This document shows positions 25,543-34,818 of a stretch of 55,816 nucleotides of DNA, piece by piece. The stretch is taken from contig CALVWQ010000011.1 in NCBI GenBank assembly GCA_944367535.1, forward strand, positions 1-55,816, read 5' to 3'. Each line of letters begins with the position of its first letter. The stretch's first letter is position 1. Origin of the DNA: an uncultured Clostridia bacterium. Its GTDB lineage: Bacteria > Bacillota > Clostridia > Christensenellales > Borkfalkiaceae. The position numbers and the translations under genes are program-made. Below the pieces are notes generated by a model, which saw nothing but the letters and a program-made list of their open reading frames with translations, did no database searches and was not told the origin of the DNA.

Positions 25543-27590
25543 AAATACGGCATGAACAGGTGTGTTGTGATTTCAGAGAAGACGGCGTAGCCGTTTTTGA
25601 TACGGAATTCGCCGATAACCGATTTCCTTCTCCTTTGCCGAATGTGCGCCTTTCGCTTTGGGCGAATCCCGAAGCTGAAATAGAAAGCGCGCGCCATATG
25701 AATACGGACGATTTTTTCGTATTTACCGGAATCAATCGCGTAAAAGACGGGATGAATACTCTTTTTTCCGTTTCGAGTTGCCCTTTAAAAATCGAGGAAC
25801 GCTTTCGTTTTATTCCGAAAAGCAACGTAATCTTACAAAAAAATATTTTAAATAACAGGGGAACGGAGGAGATTACGATCACGGAATGCTCTTCTGCAAA
25901 TATCGGCTTTATCGGGTGGGGCGACGCCTCGCAATGGGCAAAAAAAGGGCGGATAAAGGTTTATTACGCGATCAGCCGCTGGCAGGGAGAGGCGCAATGG
26001 CAGTGCGCCTCTTTGGAAGAATTGGGCGTTTATCCGTGCAGTTCTCATAAATGGGATAAAGTGGAGTGGAATATCCGCTCTTCTTCCTCCTGGTCAACCG
26101 GAACCTATCTTCCGCTCGTTATCGTGGAGGATACGCTGTTACATAAAAGCTGGTTTGTAGAACTGGAAGAAGCGGTGTCTTGGAAAATTTCCATTACAGC
26201 TTTCGGAGGAAAAAACAGCCGTTATATTTATCTTTCCGCGGGGCAAACGGATGAATTCGGCGGATGGAAATACAAATTAAGGCCTGGCAAACGGTATGAA
26301 ACGCCTCCCGTAGCCTTCGGTATAGCGCACGGGGGGTTTTCCGATGCCGTTGCCGAACTGGTAAAATTCAAACGGCAGACTACAAAACGTATTCCTTATG
26401 CTCCTCTTGTGTTTAATGACTTTATGGATTGCACGTGGGGAATACGCAGGGAATCTTTGCGCGCGCTGATCGATAAAGCCGCCGAAGCGGGCGCGGAATA
26501 TTTCTGTATCGACGGCGGATGGGCAGAAAACGGGCTGTGGACGTCGAAAAAGGATTTTTTCGACGGGAAAGGGCTACAGGCAGCAATCGATTACATCAAA
26601 GCGAAAAACATGAAACCCGGCCTTTGGTTTGAATTCGAGGCGACCTGTTCCGCCGCGACGGAAAAATTCGGAGATAAAAACCGGTATTTAAAGCGAAACG
26701 GAAAAATTTTTCCGCATTATCTGCCTAAATTAAATATGCGGAACAAAAAGGCGGCGGATTTTCTCGAAAAGTGTGTGGATTATTATTATTCCTTGGGGAT
26801 ACGCTATATCAAAAACGACCATAACTGTTCGGACGGATTCGGGATAGATATGTACGGAGATTCGCCCGCCGAAGGCACGAGAAAAAACATGCGAGCGTTT
26901 TACCGCCTGATTGAAAAAATCCGCGGAAAATATCCCGATCTCGTTTTGGAAAACTGCGCTTCCGGAGCGATGCGCGCGGATAACGGCACGTTGCGGCTGT
27001 TCGATCTGCAATCGACGAGCGATCAGGAAGATTATAGAGCTTATCCCTCGATCGCTACGGGGAGCTACGCGTATCTTCTTCCCGAAAAAGCGGGAATCTG
27101 GGCTTATCCGTATCCTTTGGAGCATAAATACCTGCAAAGCGATATTCCGGAAGAAGATCTTTTATCCATGCAGGACGGCAGACAAACGGTATTCAATATG
27201 GTAACGGGATTAAGCGGTACATTATATCTTTCGGGAAGGATTGACCTTGCGGATGAATATAATTTTTCGCTTATCAAAGAAGGTGCGGCACTTTATAAGG
27301 AAACGAGAGAATTTAAATCCCGCGCTTATCCGGTATTTTTCCATGAACATAAAAAAATGTCGGATGACAGTTTTATTCTGTACGGACTAAGGGATGAAAA
27401 TTTTTCGGAAATGTATTTATACGTTTGGCTTTTCAATGAAAAGAAAATAAAAACGAAAATCGGCAAGTATGAAAATTGCAAACTTATATACCCATCTTCG
27501 TGCAATTATCTTTCATATTCTTATGAGGACGGACTCTTGCGCGTGGAAACCGAAAAACCGTATAGCGCTTGTGTTTTAAAATTATATTAA
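25539..27590 (+). CDS. GH36-type alpha-galactosidase-like enzyme
   Basis: The 683-residue protein has the clan GH-D plan: N-terminal beta-supersandwich, then a TIM barrel from about residue 280. The conserved AEYFCIDGGWAENGLW and MKPGLWFEFEA strands are present. The nucleophile motif is K425-N-D427-H-N (usually K-W-D-x-N), and the acid/base is D495 or D498 in STSDQEDYRAYPSIATG. LENCASGAMRAD matches the family's ExCxxGG-like loop. The protein is cytoplasmic and slightly shorter than typical GH36 enzymes (about 720-740). It should release alpha-linked galactose or N-acetylgalactosamine (the family includes both activities). Translation is coupled to the GHL6 gene through a 4-nt overlap. Confidence 0.85.
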   Translation: MKIRHEQVCCDFREDGVAVFDTEFADNRFPSPLPNVRLSLWANPEAEIESARHMNTDDFFVFTGINRVKDGMNTLFSVSSCPLKIEERFRFIPKSNVILQKNILNNRGTEEITITECSSANIGFIGWGDASQWAKKGRIKVYYAISRWQGEAQWQCASLEELGVYPCSSHKWDKVEWNIRSSSSWSTGTYLPLVIVEDTLLHKSWFVELEEAVSWKISITAFGGKNSRYIYLSAGQTDEFGGWKYKLRPGKRYETPPVAFGIAHGGFSDAVAELVKFKRQTTKRIPYAPLVFNDFMDCTWGIRRESLRALIDKAAEAGAEYFCIDGGWAENGLWTSKKDFFDGKGLQAAIDYIKAKNMKPGLWFEFEATCSAATEKFGDKNRYLKRNGKIFPHYLPKLNMRNKKAADFLEKCVDYYYSLGIRYIKNDHNCSDGFGIDMYGDSPAEGTRKNMRAFYRLIEKIRGKYPDLVLENCASGAMRADNGTLRLFDLQSTSDQEDYRAYPSIATGSYAYLLPEKAGIWAYPYPLEHKYLQSDIPEEDLLSMQDGRQTVFNMVTGLSGTLYLSGRIDLADEYNFSLIKEGAALYKETREFKSRAYPVFFHEHKKMSDDSFILYGLRDENFSEMYLYVWLFNEKKIKTKIGKYENCKLIYPSSCNYLSYSYEDGLLRVETEKPYSACVLKLY

Positions 27591-27610
27591 ACCAAAAGAG
27601 GGGAATTGAT

Positions 27611-28870
27611 ATGAAAAAATTCACGGTTTCGATACTCGGCGCAGGATCGAGAGGCGTAGATACTTATGGCTCTTTCATGGCGGAGTGTTCCGATCGTTTT
27701 CAGATTGTTGCTTTATGTGATATAAATCCGGAGAAACTCGAGCGGGCAAAAAAGATTCTTTCCGCAACAAATATTTCCTGTTTTACAGATGAGGACGTCT
27801 TCTTTGAAAAAAGGAGGAGCGATCTGCTGATCATCGCCACGCCGGATAAAGAACACGTGCGGCAGGCGTTAAAAGCCATGCCGTTAGGCTATTCGATTTT
27901 GCTCGAAAAGCCGATTTCGGCGGATTACAGCGAATGCCTTGAGTTACTCGCTGCGCAGAAAAAATATGGAAATTTTATTATGGTTTGTCACGTTTTGCGC
28001 TATACCGCAAGCGTACGGAAAATCAAAGAAGTGCTTGACAGCGGAGTTCTGGGAAAAATCGTTTCTATAGATCATTTGGAACGGGTGGCTTACTGGCACT
28101 TTGCTCACAGCTATGTTCGGGGGAACTGGCATAAAGAAAAAGATTCGGCGCCGTCTCTTCTTGCAAAGTGTTGCCATGACCTCGACCTGATGCAATATTA
28201 TGCGGGGTGCCGTTGCGCAAACATTTCATCTGTCGGTGATCTCGCCTGGTTTAAAGTGGAAAACAAACCCGAAGGTGCGACCGATCGTTGCCTGGATTGT
28301 AAATATTCCGATACCTGCGAATACAGTGCAACAAGAATTTATCTCCGATGGGCGCAGAACGAAGGTTTTCGCGATTTATGGCCGTATAATACGATCACGG
28401 CAGAGCCTTTGTGCAAAGAAACTATCATGAGCGCATTGCGGCAAACAGATTACGGGAAATGCGTATATTCCTGCGACAACGACGTTGCCGATAACCAGCA
28501 CGTCGTGATGGAATTTGAAAACGGGATACGGGTCTATTTAACGATGATGGCATTTACCTATGACGGCGGCAGACGAACATCGGTTTACGGAACAAAAGGG
28601 GAACTTTTTTTCGATGAATCCAAAAATTCTTTAAAAATCGCGCTCTTCAACGATCAGATCACCGAATATAAACTGACGGATCTCGAAAAGGATATGCGCG
28701 GTCATGGCGGCGGAGATAATAATATGATCCGCACGCTATATGAGAAACTTTGTTCCGTCAACACTGAAAACCAGACGGATCTGGAACATTCCATAGAAAG
28801 CCATAAACTCGCGCATTATGCGGAGATTTCGAGAAAAGCCGGGGGCGCTCGGATAGACCTTCCGAAATAA
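27611..28870 (+). CDS. Gfo/Idh/MocA oxidoreductase with cysteine cluster (copy 1)
   Basis: ATG 27611 follows GAGGGG; the frame start at 27569 lies inside the upstream gene. The 419-residue enzyme has an N-terminal Rossmann fold (VSILGAGSRGVDTYG), the EKPIS motif (EKPISADY) and the C-terminal beta-sheet domain with DLDLMQYYAG. In the C-terminal domain C227-x2-C230-x5-C236 and C284/C288 form a probable metal or Fe-S site, shared with the second copy at 31153. Members oxidise sugar hydroxyls with NAD(P), or use NAD transiently to hydrolyse glycosides (GH109-type). The substrate is not predictable here. It is cytoplasmic and follows the GH36 gene by 20 nt. Confidence 0.85.
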   Translation: MKKFTVSILGAGSRGVDTYGSFMAECSDRFQIVALCDINPEKLERAKKILSATNISCFTDEDVFFEKRRSDLLIIATPDKEHVRQALKAMPLGYSILLEKPISADYSECLELLAAQKKYGNFIMVCHVLRYTASVRKIKEVLDSGVLGKIVSIDHLERVAYWHFAHSYVRGNWHKEKDSAPSLLAKCCHDLDLMQYYAGCRCANISSVGDLAWFKVENKPEGATDRCLDCKYSDTCEYSATRIYLRWAQNEGFRDLWPYNTITAEPLCKETIMSALRQTDYGKCVYSCDNDVADNQHVVMEFENGIRVYLTMMAFTYDGGRRTSVYGTKGELFFDESKNSLKIALFNDQITEYKLTDLEKDMRGHGGGDNNMIRTLYEKLCSVNTENQTDLEHSIESHKLAHYAEISRKAGGARIDLPK

Positions 28871-28924
28871 AATCGCAGAAAAGCTTAACTAAGTTAAAAA
28901 AGAATAAAAGCATAGGAGCAAAAA

Positions 28925-29554
28925 ATGAAGATATTATTTACCGGCGATTCCATAACCGATATGGGCAGATGTAGGACGACAAATTATCAGTATGACAGTT
29001 TGGGCTTTAACTATACTTTTTTTGTTGCAGGAGAGTTAGGCGTAAAATCGCCGAATCAATATCAGATTTTGACGAGGGGGATCAGCGGAAACAGGATTGT
29101 TGATCTTTATGCGAGATTCAAGGCGGATGCGTTGAACGAATGTCCGGATGTGATTTCTGTTTTGATCGGCGTAAACGACGTATGGCACGGGATTGCCTCA
29201 AACAACGGTGTTCCGCTTGATATCTATGAACGCTTTTATAACATGCTTATCGACGATGCGCATCGGGACTATCCGCATATCAGATTTATGATTTTGGAGC
29301 CGTTTTTCCTGAAAGGGTCGGCGACCGAGGAAAATTTCGAGCAATTTAAGCAGGTTTACGAATATGCAAAGACGGCGGAGAAAGTCGCGAGAGAAAAAGG
29401 ATGCATTTTTGTTCCGTTACAGAAAATGTTCAGCGAAAAGGCTGAGAGGGACGGCGCGGAAACTTATCTTTACGACGGGATTCATCCGACCATCGCGGGC
29501 GCAAAGCTGATCGCAGACGAATGGCTGCATTGTTTTGAAAAAAAGATAAAATAG
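28925..29554 (+). CDS. SGNH/GDSL esterase (copy 1)
   Basis: The 209-residue protein has the complete SGNH hydrolase signature: block I FTGDSITDMG with nucleophile S9, block II glycine, block III IGVNDVWHG and block V DGIHPTIAG with the catalytic Asp-His. Without a signal peptide it acts in the cytoplasm, most likely removing acetyl groups from imported oligosaccharides so that the glycosidases can proceed. ATAGGAGC precedes the ATG. The stop codon overlaps a possible GTG start of the next gene by 1 nt. It is the most canonical of the three SGNH enzymes in this locus. Confidence 0.87.
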   Translation: MKILFTGDSITDMGRCRTTNYQYDSLGFNYTFFVAGELGVKSPNQYQILTRGISGNRIVDLYARFKADALNECPDVISVLIGVNDVWHGIASNNGVPLDIYERFYNMLIDDAHRDYPHIRFMILEPFFLKGSATEENFEQFKQVYEYAKTAEKVAREKGCIFVPLQKMFSEKAERDGAETYLYDGIHPTIAGAKLIADEWLHCFEKKIK

Positions 29555-29565
29555 TGGAAGAAATC

Positions 29566-31098
29566 ATGAAAAATTTTCCGAGTTGGCTGAACGGAGCCGT
29601 TTTTTATGAAATATTTCCCGCATCTTTTATGGATTCCGACGGCGACGGGATCGGCGATATCCGAGGTATGATTTCTAAACTCGATTATATCAGGGATCTG
29701 GGTTGTAATGCCATTTGGATTAATCCGTGGTATGAATCGTTATTCAAAGACGGGGGATACGATGTCAGCGATTATTATTCGGTGGCAAAACGATACGGGA
29801 CAAACGATCTTGCAAAAGAGTTCTTAAACGGCGCACACGAGCGGGGAATCAAAGTTTTGCTCGATCTGGTTCCCTGTCATACCGCAGTAAACCATCCTTG
29901 GTTTATAGAATCGTGTAAAAAAGAACGCAACGAATATACGGACAGATATATTTGGAACGACAATGTCTGGGTGATCCCCGATTTTACGTGTCTGCGGGGA
30001 ATTTCGGACAGGAACGGCTCTGTAATGACCAGCTATTTCGATACGCAGCCCGCGTTAAATTATGGATTCTTAAATCCTAAAGAATCCTGGCAGCAGCGCT
30101 ACGACGAGGAAGGTCCGCAGGCAACAAAAAAAGAATTACATAAAATTATCCGATTTTGGCTCGATATGGGATTTGACGGATTCCGCGTCGATATGGCAAG
30201 TCATATATACAAAGACGATCCGACATATGAAGGGCACAGAAAGTTCTGGGGAGAGATTCGCCATATATTGGATACAGAATATCCGGAATGCGTACTGTTG
30301 AGCGAATGGGGACGGCCGAAATTATCCATTCCGTCAGGGTTTCATATGGATTTTTTATCCGAACAGAACTTGCCCTCTTTTTTCAGTATTTTTCGGGACG
30401 AAAAGCCTTTTTTCTCTAAACGGGGAGAAGGAGATGTTACCGGATTTACTGAGTTGTTTGAAAACGTATATGATGCGGTAAAAAAAGACGGACTGATTTT
30501 TATGGCATCCGGGACGCATGATTTATGGAGATTAAAACAATATTTATCCGATGATGAAGTTAAGCTTTGTTTCCTGTTTTTATTTACCATGAGCGGAGTT
30601 CCCTCCGTTTATTACGGAGATGAGATCGGCATGCGCTATTTGCGGGACAGGTCGTCCGTTGAAGGAGGTTTTCACAGGACCGGCTCCAGAACGCCTATGC
30701 AATGGGAAAGAGGAAAAAAGAATTACGGTTTTTCTGAAAGCGATACGCCCTACATCACTCCCGATCTTTCCGAAGATGCGCCCACTGTTTCCGAACAGGC
30801 GAAAGATGAAAATTCGTTGCTGAATTTCGTAAATAAAATGATCGCGTTCCGTAAAAATCACCGAGCGCTTTGGGCAAATGCGGAATACAAAACGATTTAT
30901 GCGGAAAAAAACAAATATCCGTACATCTATGAAAGAACGGACGGCAACGAATGTTTATGGATCATTCTCAATCCCGCCGCCCGCGATGAAAAAATTCCCG
31001 TTAAAATCAACGGAGAAATACTATATCTATTCGGAAACATAAATCTGCAAAACCGGGAAATTGCAGGTTGCAGCGGAGCCGTGATCCGTAAAAAATAA
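29566..31098 (+). CDS. GH13 alpha-amylase-family enzyme
   Basis: The 510-residue protein (ATG 29566; a GTG at 29554 is possible) has the GH13 barrel: YEIFPASFMDSDGDGIGDIRG with a calcium-loop-like DxDGDG, LLDLVPCHT, nucleophile D209 in GFRVDMASH, acid/base E247 in LLSEWGRP, and D319 as transition-state stabiliser. The last motif reads SGTHD, where nearly all GH13 enzymes have NHD, so Thr replaces Asn. A C-terminal Greek-key domain starts near residue 420. The pattern is closest to oligo-1,6-glucosidase/trehalose-type enzymes (GH13 subfamilies 16, 17, 23, 31). Cytoplasmic. Hydrolysis or transfer on alpha-glucosides is expected; exact linkage unknown. Confidence 0.87.
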   Translation: MKNFPSWLNGAVFYEIFPASFMDSDGDGIGDIRGMISKLDYIRDLGCNAIWINPWYESLFKDGGYDVSDYYSVAKRYGTNDLAKEFLNGAHERGIKVLLDLVPCHTAVNHPWFIESCKKERNEYTDRYIWNDNVWVIPDFTCLRGISDRNGSVMTSYFDTQPALNYGFLNPKESWQQRYDEEGPQATKKELHKIIRFWLDMGFDGFRVDMASHIYKDDPTYEGHRKFWGEIRHILDTEYPECVLLSEWGRPKLSIPSGFHMDFLSEQNLPSFFSIFRDEKPFFSKRGEGDVTGFTELFENVYDAVKKDGLIFMASGTHDLWRLKQYLSDDEVKLCFLFLFTMSGVPSVYYGDEIGMRYLRDRSSVEGGFHRTGSRTPMQWERGKKNYGFSESDTPYITPDLSEDAPTVSEQAKDENSLLNFVNKMIAFRKNHRALWANAEYKTIYAEKNKYPYIYERTDGNECLWIILNPAARDEKIPVKINGEILYLFGNINLQNREIAGCSGAVIRKK

Positions 31099-31152
31099 AA
31101 GTTTTTGCAAAAAAGATATCGTTCCAAATTTTAGAGAAATAAGGAGATTACT

Positions 31153-32475
31153 ATGAAAAAAATAACTGCTGCGATTTTAGGATGCGGAAATCGCGGACAA
31201 GCATATGGAGATTATTCTTTTTTGCATCCTGATGAATTTGAAATTATCGCCGTAGCGGATATGAGCGAAAGAGCGCGGCGCTATGCTGCGGAAAAATACG
31301 GAGTACCCGATAATATGGTTTTCGCAGATGTGCGGGAATTTGTAGATGCTCATATTCCTTGCGATATCGTCATTGACGCTACGATAGATAAGGCTCATTA
31401 TGAAACGGCAAAAGTTTTATTGAACAGCGGTTACGATATTTTGCTTGAAAAACCGATCACTGCTGTTTCCCAACAGCTCCTTGAACTGCAAAAGTTGGCC
31501 GTAGAAAAAAAGCGCAAGGTAATCATATGTCATGTACTGAGATATACGCCCTATTTCAAAAAAATAAAAAATTTGATCAATCAAGGGAATATAGGGGAGA
31601 TTATCAATATAGAGGCGAATGAACATGTATGGATTTCTCATTTTATCGAGTCCTATGTGCGCGGCCCGTGGAGGAGCGAAAAGGAATGCGGCTCAGGGTT
31701 TCTTCTTGCAAAGTCCTGCCACGATATCGATATCATCTGCTGGCTGAACAACGCTACGCGGGTAAAAGCGGTTTCGAGTTTTGCGCACAGGGCACTCTTC
31801 ATTCCCGAAAATAAACCAGACGGAGCAACAGAGTTCTGCTATAACTGTCCTTATGAGCAGAATTGTTTATATTCCGCAATCAAACTACACCTAGATTTTG
31901 CGCCTATGGCTTTCCAAACTTATGCCGGTTTAATCAAGGAAACGGGAAAGGAACTCAAAGAACTTTCCAGAGAAGATAAATTGCAGTATCTTATGCGCTC
32001 CGATTACGGAAAATGCGCTTATAACGGAGGCGATCTGGTTGACAGGCAATCTGTTATGATCGATTTTGAAAACGGTTCCACCGCAACGTTCAATTTGATA
32101 GGGGGGACCTGTAGGGCAGACAGATATATCCATATTATCGGTAGTAAAGGCGAGATCGAAGGAAAGATAGGAGAAAATAAATTCATTCTTCGTACGATGG
32201 ATCGGAGTAAAAATCATTACAGATATCTCGAACGCGAATACGACGTATCCGAAGAAGTTTTGGAAAACGAATGTTATAGCGGGCATGCCGGAGGGGATTA
32301 CGCAATCGTTCACGACCTTATAAGGTTTTTGAACGGAGAAGGATCTTCTGTATCTATCACGACATTGGAAGATTCCGTTACCGGACATTTTGTTTGCTAT
32401 GAAGCGGAAGAATCGAGAAGGAGCGGCAAAACGATTTATAACCGCGATTTTATCAAATATACGGAGATGAAGTAA
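31153..32475 (+). CDS. Gfo/Idh/MocA oxidoreductase with cysteine cluster (copy 2)
   Basis: This 440-residue paralogue of the protein at 27611 has AILGCGNRGQAYGDY for NAD binding, EKPITAVS as the catalytic-lysine motif and KSCHDIDIICWLNN in the C-terminal domain. The same cysteine arrangement occurs: C229-x2-C232-x5-C238 with C288 in YGKCAYNGGDLVDRQ. The two copies are clearly homologous but diverged, so they probably act on different sugars or steps. AAGGAG precedes the ATG. It is cytoplasmic. The stop codon abuts the start of the next SGNH gene, so co-translation is likely. Confidence 0.85.
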   Translation: MKKITAAILGCGNRGQAYGDYSFLHPDEFEIIAVADMSERARRYAAEKYGVPDNMVFADVREFVDAHIPCDIVIDATIDKAHYETAKVLLNSGYDILLEKPITAVSQQLLELQKLAVEKKRKVIICHVLRYTPYFKKIKNLINQGNIGEIINIEANEHVWISHFIESYVRGPWRSEKECGSGFLLAKSCHDIDIICWLNNATRVKAVSSFAHRALFIPENKPDGATEFCYNCPYEQNCLYSAIKLHLDFAPMAFQTYAGLIKETGKELKELSREDKLQYLMRSDYGKCAYNGGDLVDRQSVMIDFENGSTATFNLIGGTCRADRYIHIIGSKGEIEGKIGENKFILRTMDRSKNHYRYLEREYDVSEEVLENECYSGHAGGDYAIVHDLIRFLNGEGSSVSITTLEDSVTGHFVCYEAEESRRSGKTIYNRDFIKYTEMK

Positions 32476-33216
32476 ATGCGAACGATCGAAGAATTTACGG
32501 AATTGATCGATAGGGAAAAACTAAATTTTTACGGAATTACGGTATCTGCCGGTTGGGGGGACAAGAGGGCGGAATTCGACCGTAAGAACAGTATTTATTA
32601 TGTAAATGAAATCCCCGTGGATATTTGTTTTGCAGGCGATTCCATTACGGAATCGTTTGAAGTAAACGCTTATTTTTCCAAGTTCGGCACCGTTATAAAC
32701 AGGGGGATCGGCGGGGAAACGATCGAGTATCTTGCAATAAGATTTCCGCTTGATGTTGTTGCTTTGAAACCAAAGATTTGTATAGTAAGCGAGGGGATCA
32801 ATAATACTTACGAACTATATAAAAAATATAGCGCGGGACAGAAAATCCCGGAAGAGGATATTGACAACGAAATCCACAAAATGCTGCCTTATTACAAAAC
32901 GATTGCAAAGCAATGCGTTTCGACCGGAATAAAATTGATTTTCTCTTCCGTTCTACCGATCGGTGTATACGATTTCAGAAATTCATTTATTCTAAAACTC
33001 AATGCCGCGATAGAGGAGATATGTTCTGAATTTTCAGCAAAGGGAGCGAAAATCTGTTATGCGGATACATATTCTTCCGTGGTTTCTGCGGATAAGATCA
33101 TTATGGACGATCTCACTTTCGGAGATAAACTGCATCCTCATGTGCTCGGGTATAATAAAATAGCAAAAGCTCTTGAACCATATATAGAAAAATTTATAGG
33201 AGAAAATGTTTTATGA
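32476..33216 (+). CDS. SGNH/GDSL esterase-like protein (copy 2)
   Basis: The 246-residue protein has an N-terminal extension of about 45 residues before block I, CFAGDSITESF with nucleophile S56. Block II is NRGIGGETI. Block III reads SEGINNTYE instead of the usual GxND, keeping an asparagine one place earlier. Block V is DKLHPHVLGYNKIA with the Asp-His pair. It lacks a signal peptide. A deacetylase role on sugar intermediates is inferred from family and context. It begins immediately after the oxidoreductase stop codon and overlaps the next gene by 4 nt. Confidence 0.8.
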   Translation: MRTIEEFTELIDREKLNFYGITVSAGWGDKRAEFDRKNSIYYVNEIPVDICFAGDSITESFEVNAYFSKFGTVINRGIGGETIEYLAIRFPLDVVALKPKICIVSEGINNTYELYKKYSAGQKIPEEDIDNEIHKMLPYYKTIAKQCVSTGIKLIFSSVLPIGVYDFRNSFILKLNAAIEEICSEFSAKGAKICYADTYSSVVSADKIIMDDLTFGDKLHPHVLGYNKIAKALEPYIEKFIGENVL

Positions 33217-34802
33217 AAGAACAGAAACTCGATTTGAAAGATCTTGTAGGGCAGACACTGTGCTACGATATCTACGATAAAGACGACCCGCAGGAGGTGG
33301 AAAAAATAATCTCAAAAATCAGACCGGGTGGGATTTTCGTTACGGATATGACGAAAGAAAAGATCCGTTTTTACGAAGAGATGGCGAACAAATATTGTAA
33401 AGTGCCTGTTTTAGTCTCTTCAGATGCCGAAAACGGACCTTTTACTCCGATCAAAGGAGCAGGCATGTTGCCCCATCCTATGGCTTGGGGAGCGTGTAAC
33501 GATGAAGCGCTGATCGAGCATGCCGGTGAATTGACGGCAAAAATCTGTCGTGAAGCAGGGGTCAGATTTATTTTTTCTCCCAGCGTAGATATTTTATATA
33601 ATTTTCAATGTCCGTCAATGAATATCAGGGCTGTGTCGGATAGTCCTGATGCCGTGATCAGAATTGCAGGAGCGTATATGCAAGGTTTACAGAAAGGCGG
33701 GGTCGTTTCTGCTTGCAAACATTTTCCCGGCGACGGCATAGATGATAGAAATCCACATTTTTTAACGACGGTAAATTCGTTTTCTAAGGACAAATGGTCC
33801 GCAACATTTGGAAAAGTTTTTCGGGAAATGTTTCGCATGGGGTGTGGAGCGGTTATGCCCGGGCATATTTCTCTCCCGTGTGTAGAACAAGGGATTTCTG
33901 CCAATGAATGTCCTCCTGCCTGTCTGAGTTATAATGTTCTGACAAAATTACTGAGAGAAGAGCTTGGATTTGACGGATGTATTGTTTCCGACGCAATGAG
34001 TATGCTCGGCGCATGTACTGCCTGCGATTTGAATCGTCTGGCAGTTGAGTTTCTCAAGGCTGGCGGAGATTTTGTACTGTTTCCCGAACCGGACGATTTT
34101 GAGAATATATTATCCGCTGTTCAAAACGGCATTCTTTCGGAAAAACGCCTTCAAAATGCCGTGGATCATATTATGCGTATAAAGGAAAAAGCAGGATTGT
34201 TTAGTGCGACTGAGATCAAAACATGCGAAAGCAATTTGAATGATGAGTTTGAAAAGGTCTCAAATGAAATTGCCGAAAAAAGCATCACGCTCGTCAGGGA
34301 TTACGATAAACTTCTGCCGATATCTCCTGAAAAAAACGGAAAACTTCTTGTCGTAAATATTATGGAACCTTTTTTCAAAAAAGATCCCTCAGGCAACGAA
34401 CTGAAAGCGTTTGAAGACGAACTGAAAAAGGAAGGATACGATGTGACATCGCTATACAATCCCAAGCATAAATATGTAAACAATATTATAGATAATTTTG
34501 ATTTTGTTCTGGTCAACATAAAAATGTCTTCACATGATTATCACGGAGGAACAATGCGTATGGGATGGAATACGGTTATGTCCTTATGGCGAGGATATAT
34601 TTTCAAAAACCATAATGCGGTGATTACTTCGTTCGGCGATCCTTTTAAACTTTACGATATGCCATATGCGCGCTGTTATGTCAACGCCTATTCCTTTTCA
34701 CCTGCTTCGCAGAAAGCAGCTGCTAAGGCAATAACGGGGAAAATTAAATTTTGCGGGAAAAACCCCGTTTCATTTAAAGATTACTTTAACAGAGAAATAT
34801 GA
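33213..34802 (+). CDS. GH3 NagZ-type beta-N-acetylhexosaminidase-like enzyme
   Basis: The 529-residue cytoplasmic protein is a GH3 enzyme with nucleophile D260 in CIVSDAMSM. The loop K169-H-F-P-G-D-G...N180-P-H182 aligns position by position with the NagZ loop, whose Asp-His dyad supplies the acid/base. Here the histidine is kept but the aspartate is Asn180. A second domain (about residues 340-529) resembles that of two-domain NagZ proteins. The expected activity is release, or phosphorolysis, of terminal beta-GlcNAc, which would feed the nagA and kinase module upstream. It overlaps the previous gene by 4 nt. Confidence 0.8.
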   Translation: MKEQKLDLKDLVGQTLCYDIYDKDDPQEVEKIISKIRPGGIFVTDMTKEKIRFYEEMANKYCKVPVLVSSDAENGPFTPIKGAGMLPHPMAWGACNDEALIEHAGELTAKICREAGVRFIFSPSVDILYNFQCPSMNIRAVSDSPDAVIRIAGAYMQGLQKGGVVSACKHFPGDGIDDRNPHFLTTVNSFSKDKWSATFGKVFREMFRMGCGAVMPGHISLPCVEQGISANECPPACLSYNVLTKLLREELGFDGCIVSDAMSMLGACTACDLNRLAVEFLKAGGDFVLFPEPDDFENILSAVQNGILSEKRLQNAVDHIMRIKEKAGLFSATEIKTCESNLNDEFEKVSNEIAEKSITLVRDYDKLLPISPEKNGKLLVVNIMEPFFKKDPSGNELKAFEDELKKEGYDVTSLYNPKHKYVNNIIDNFDFVLVNIKMSSHDYHGGTMRMGWNTVMSLWRGYIFKNHNAVITSFGDPFKLYDMPYARCYVNAYSFSPASQKAAAKAITGKIKFCGKNPVSFKDYFNREI

Positions 34803-34818
34803 TTTGCGGAGAAAAAAT

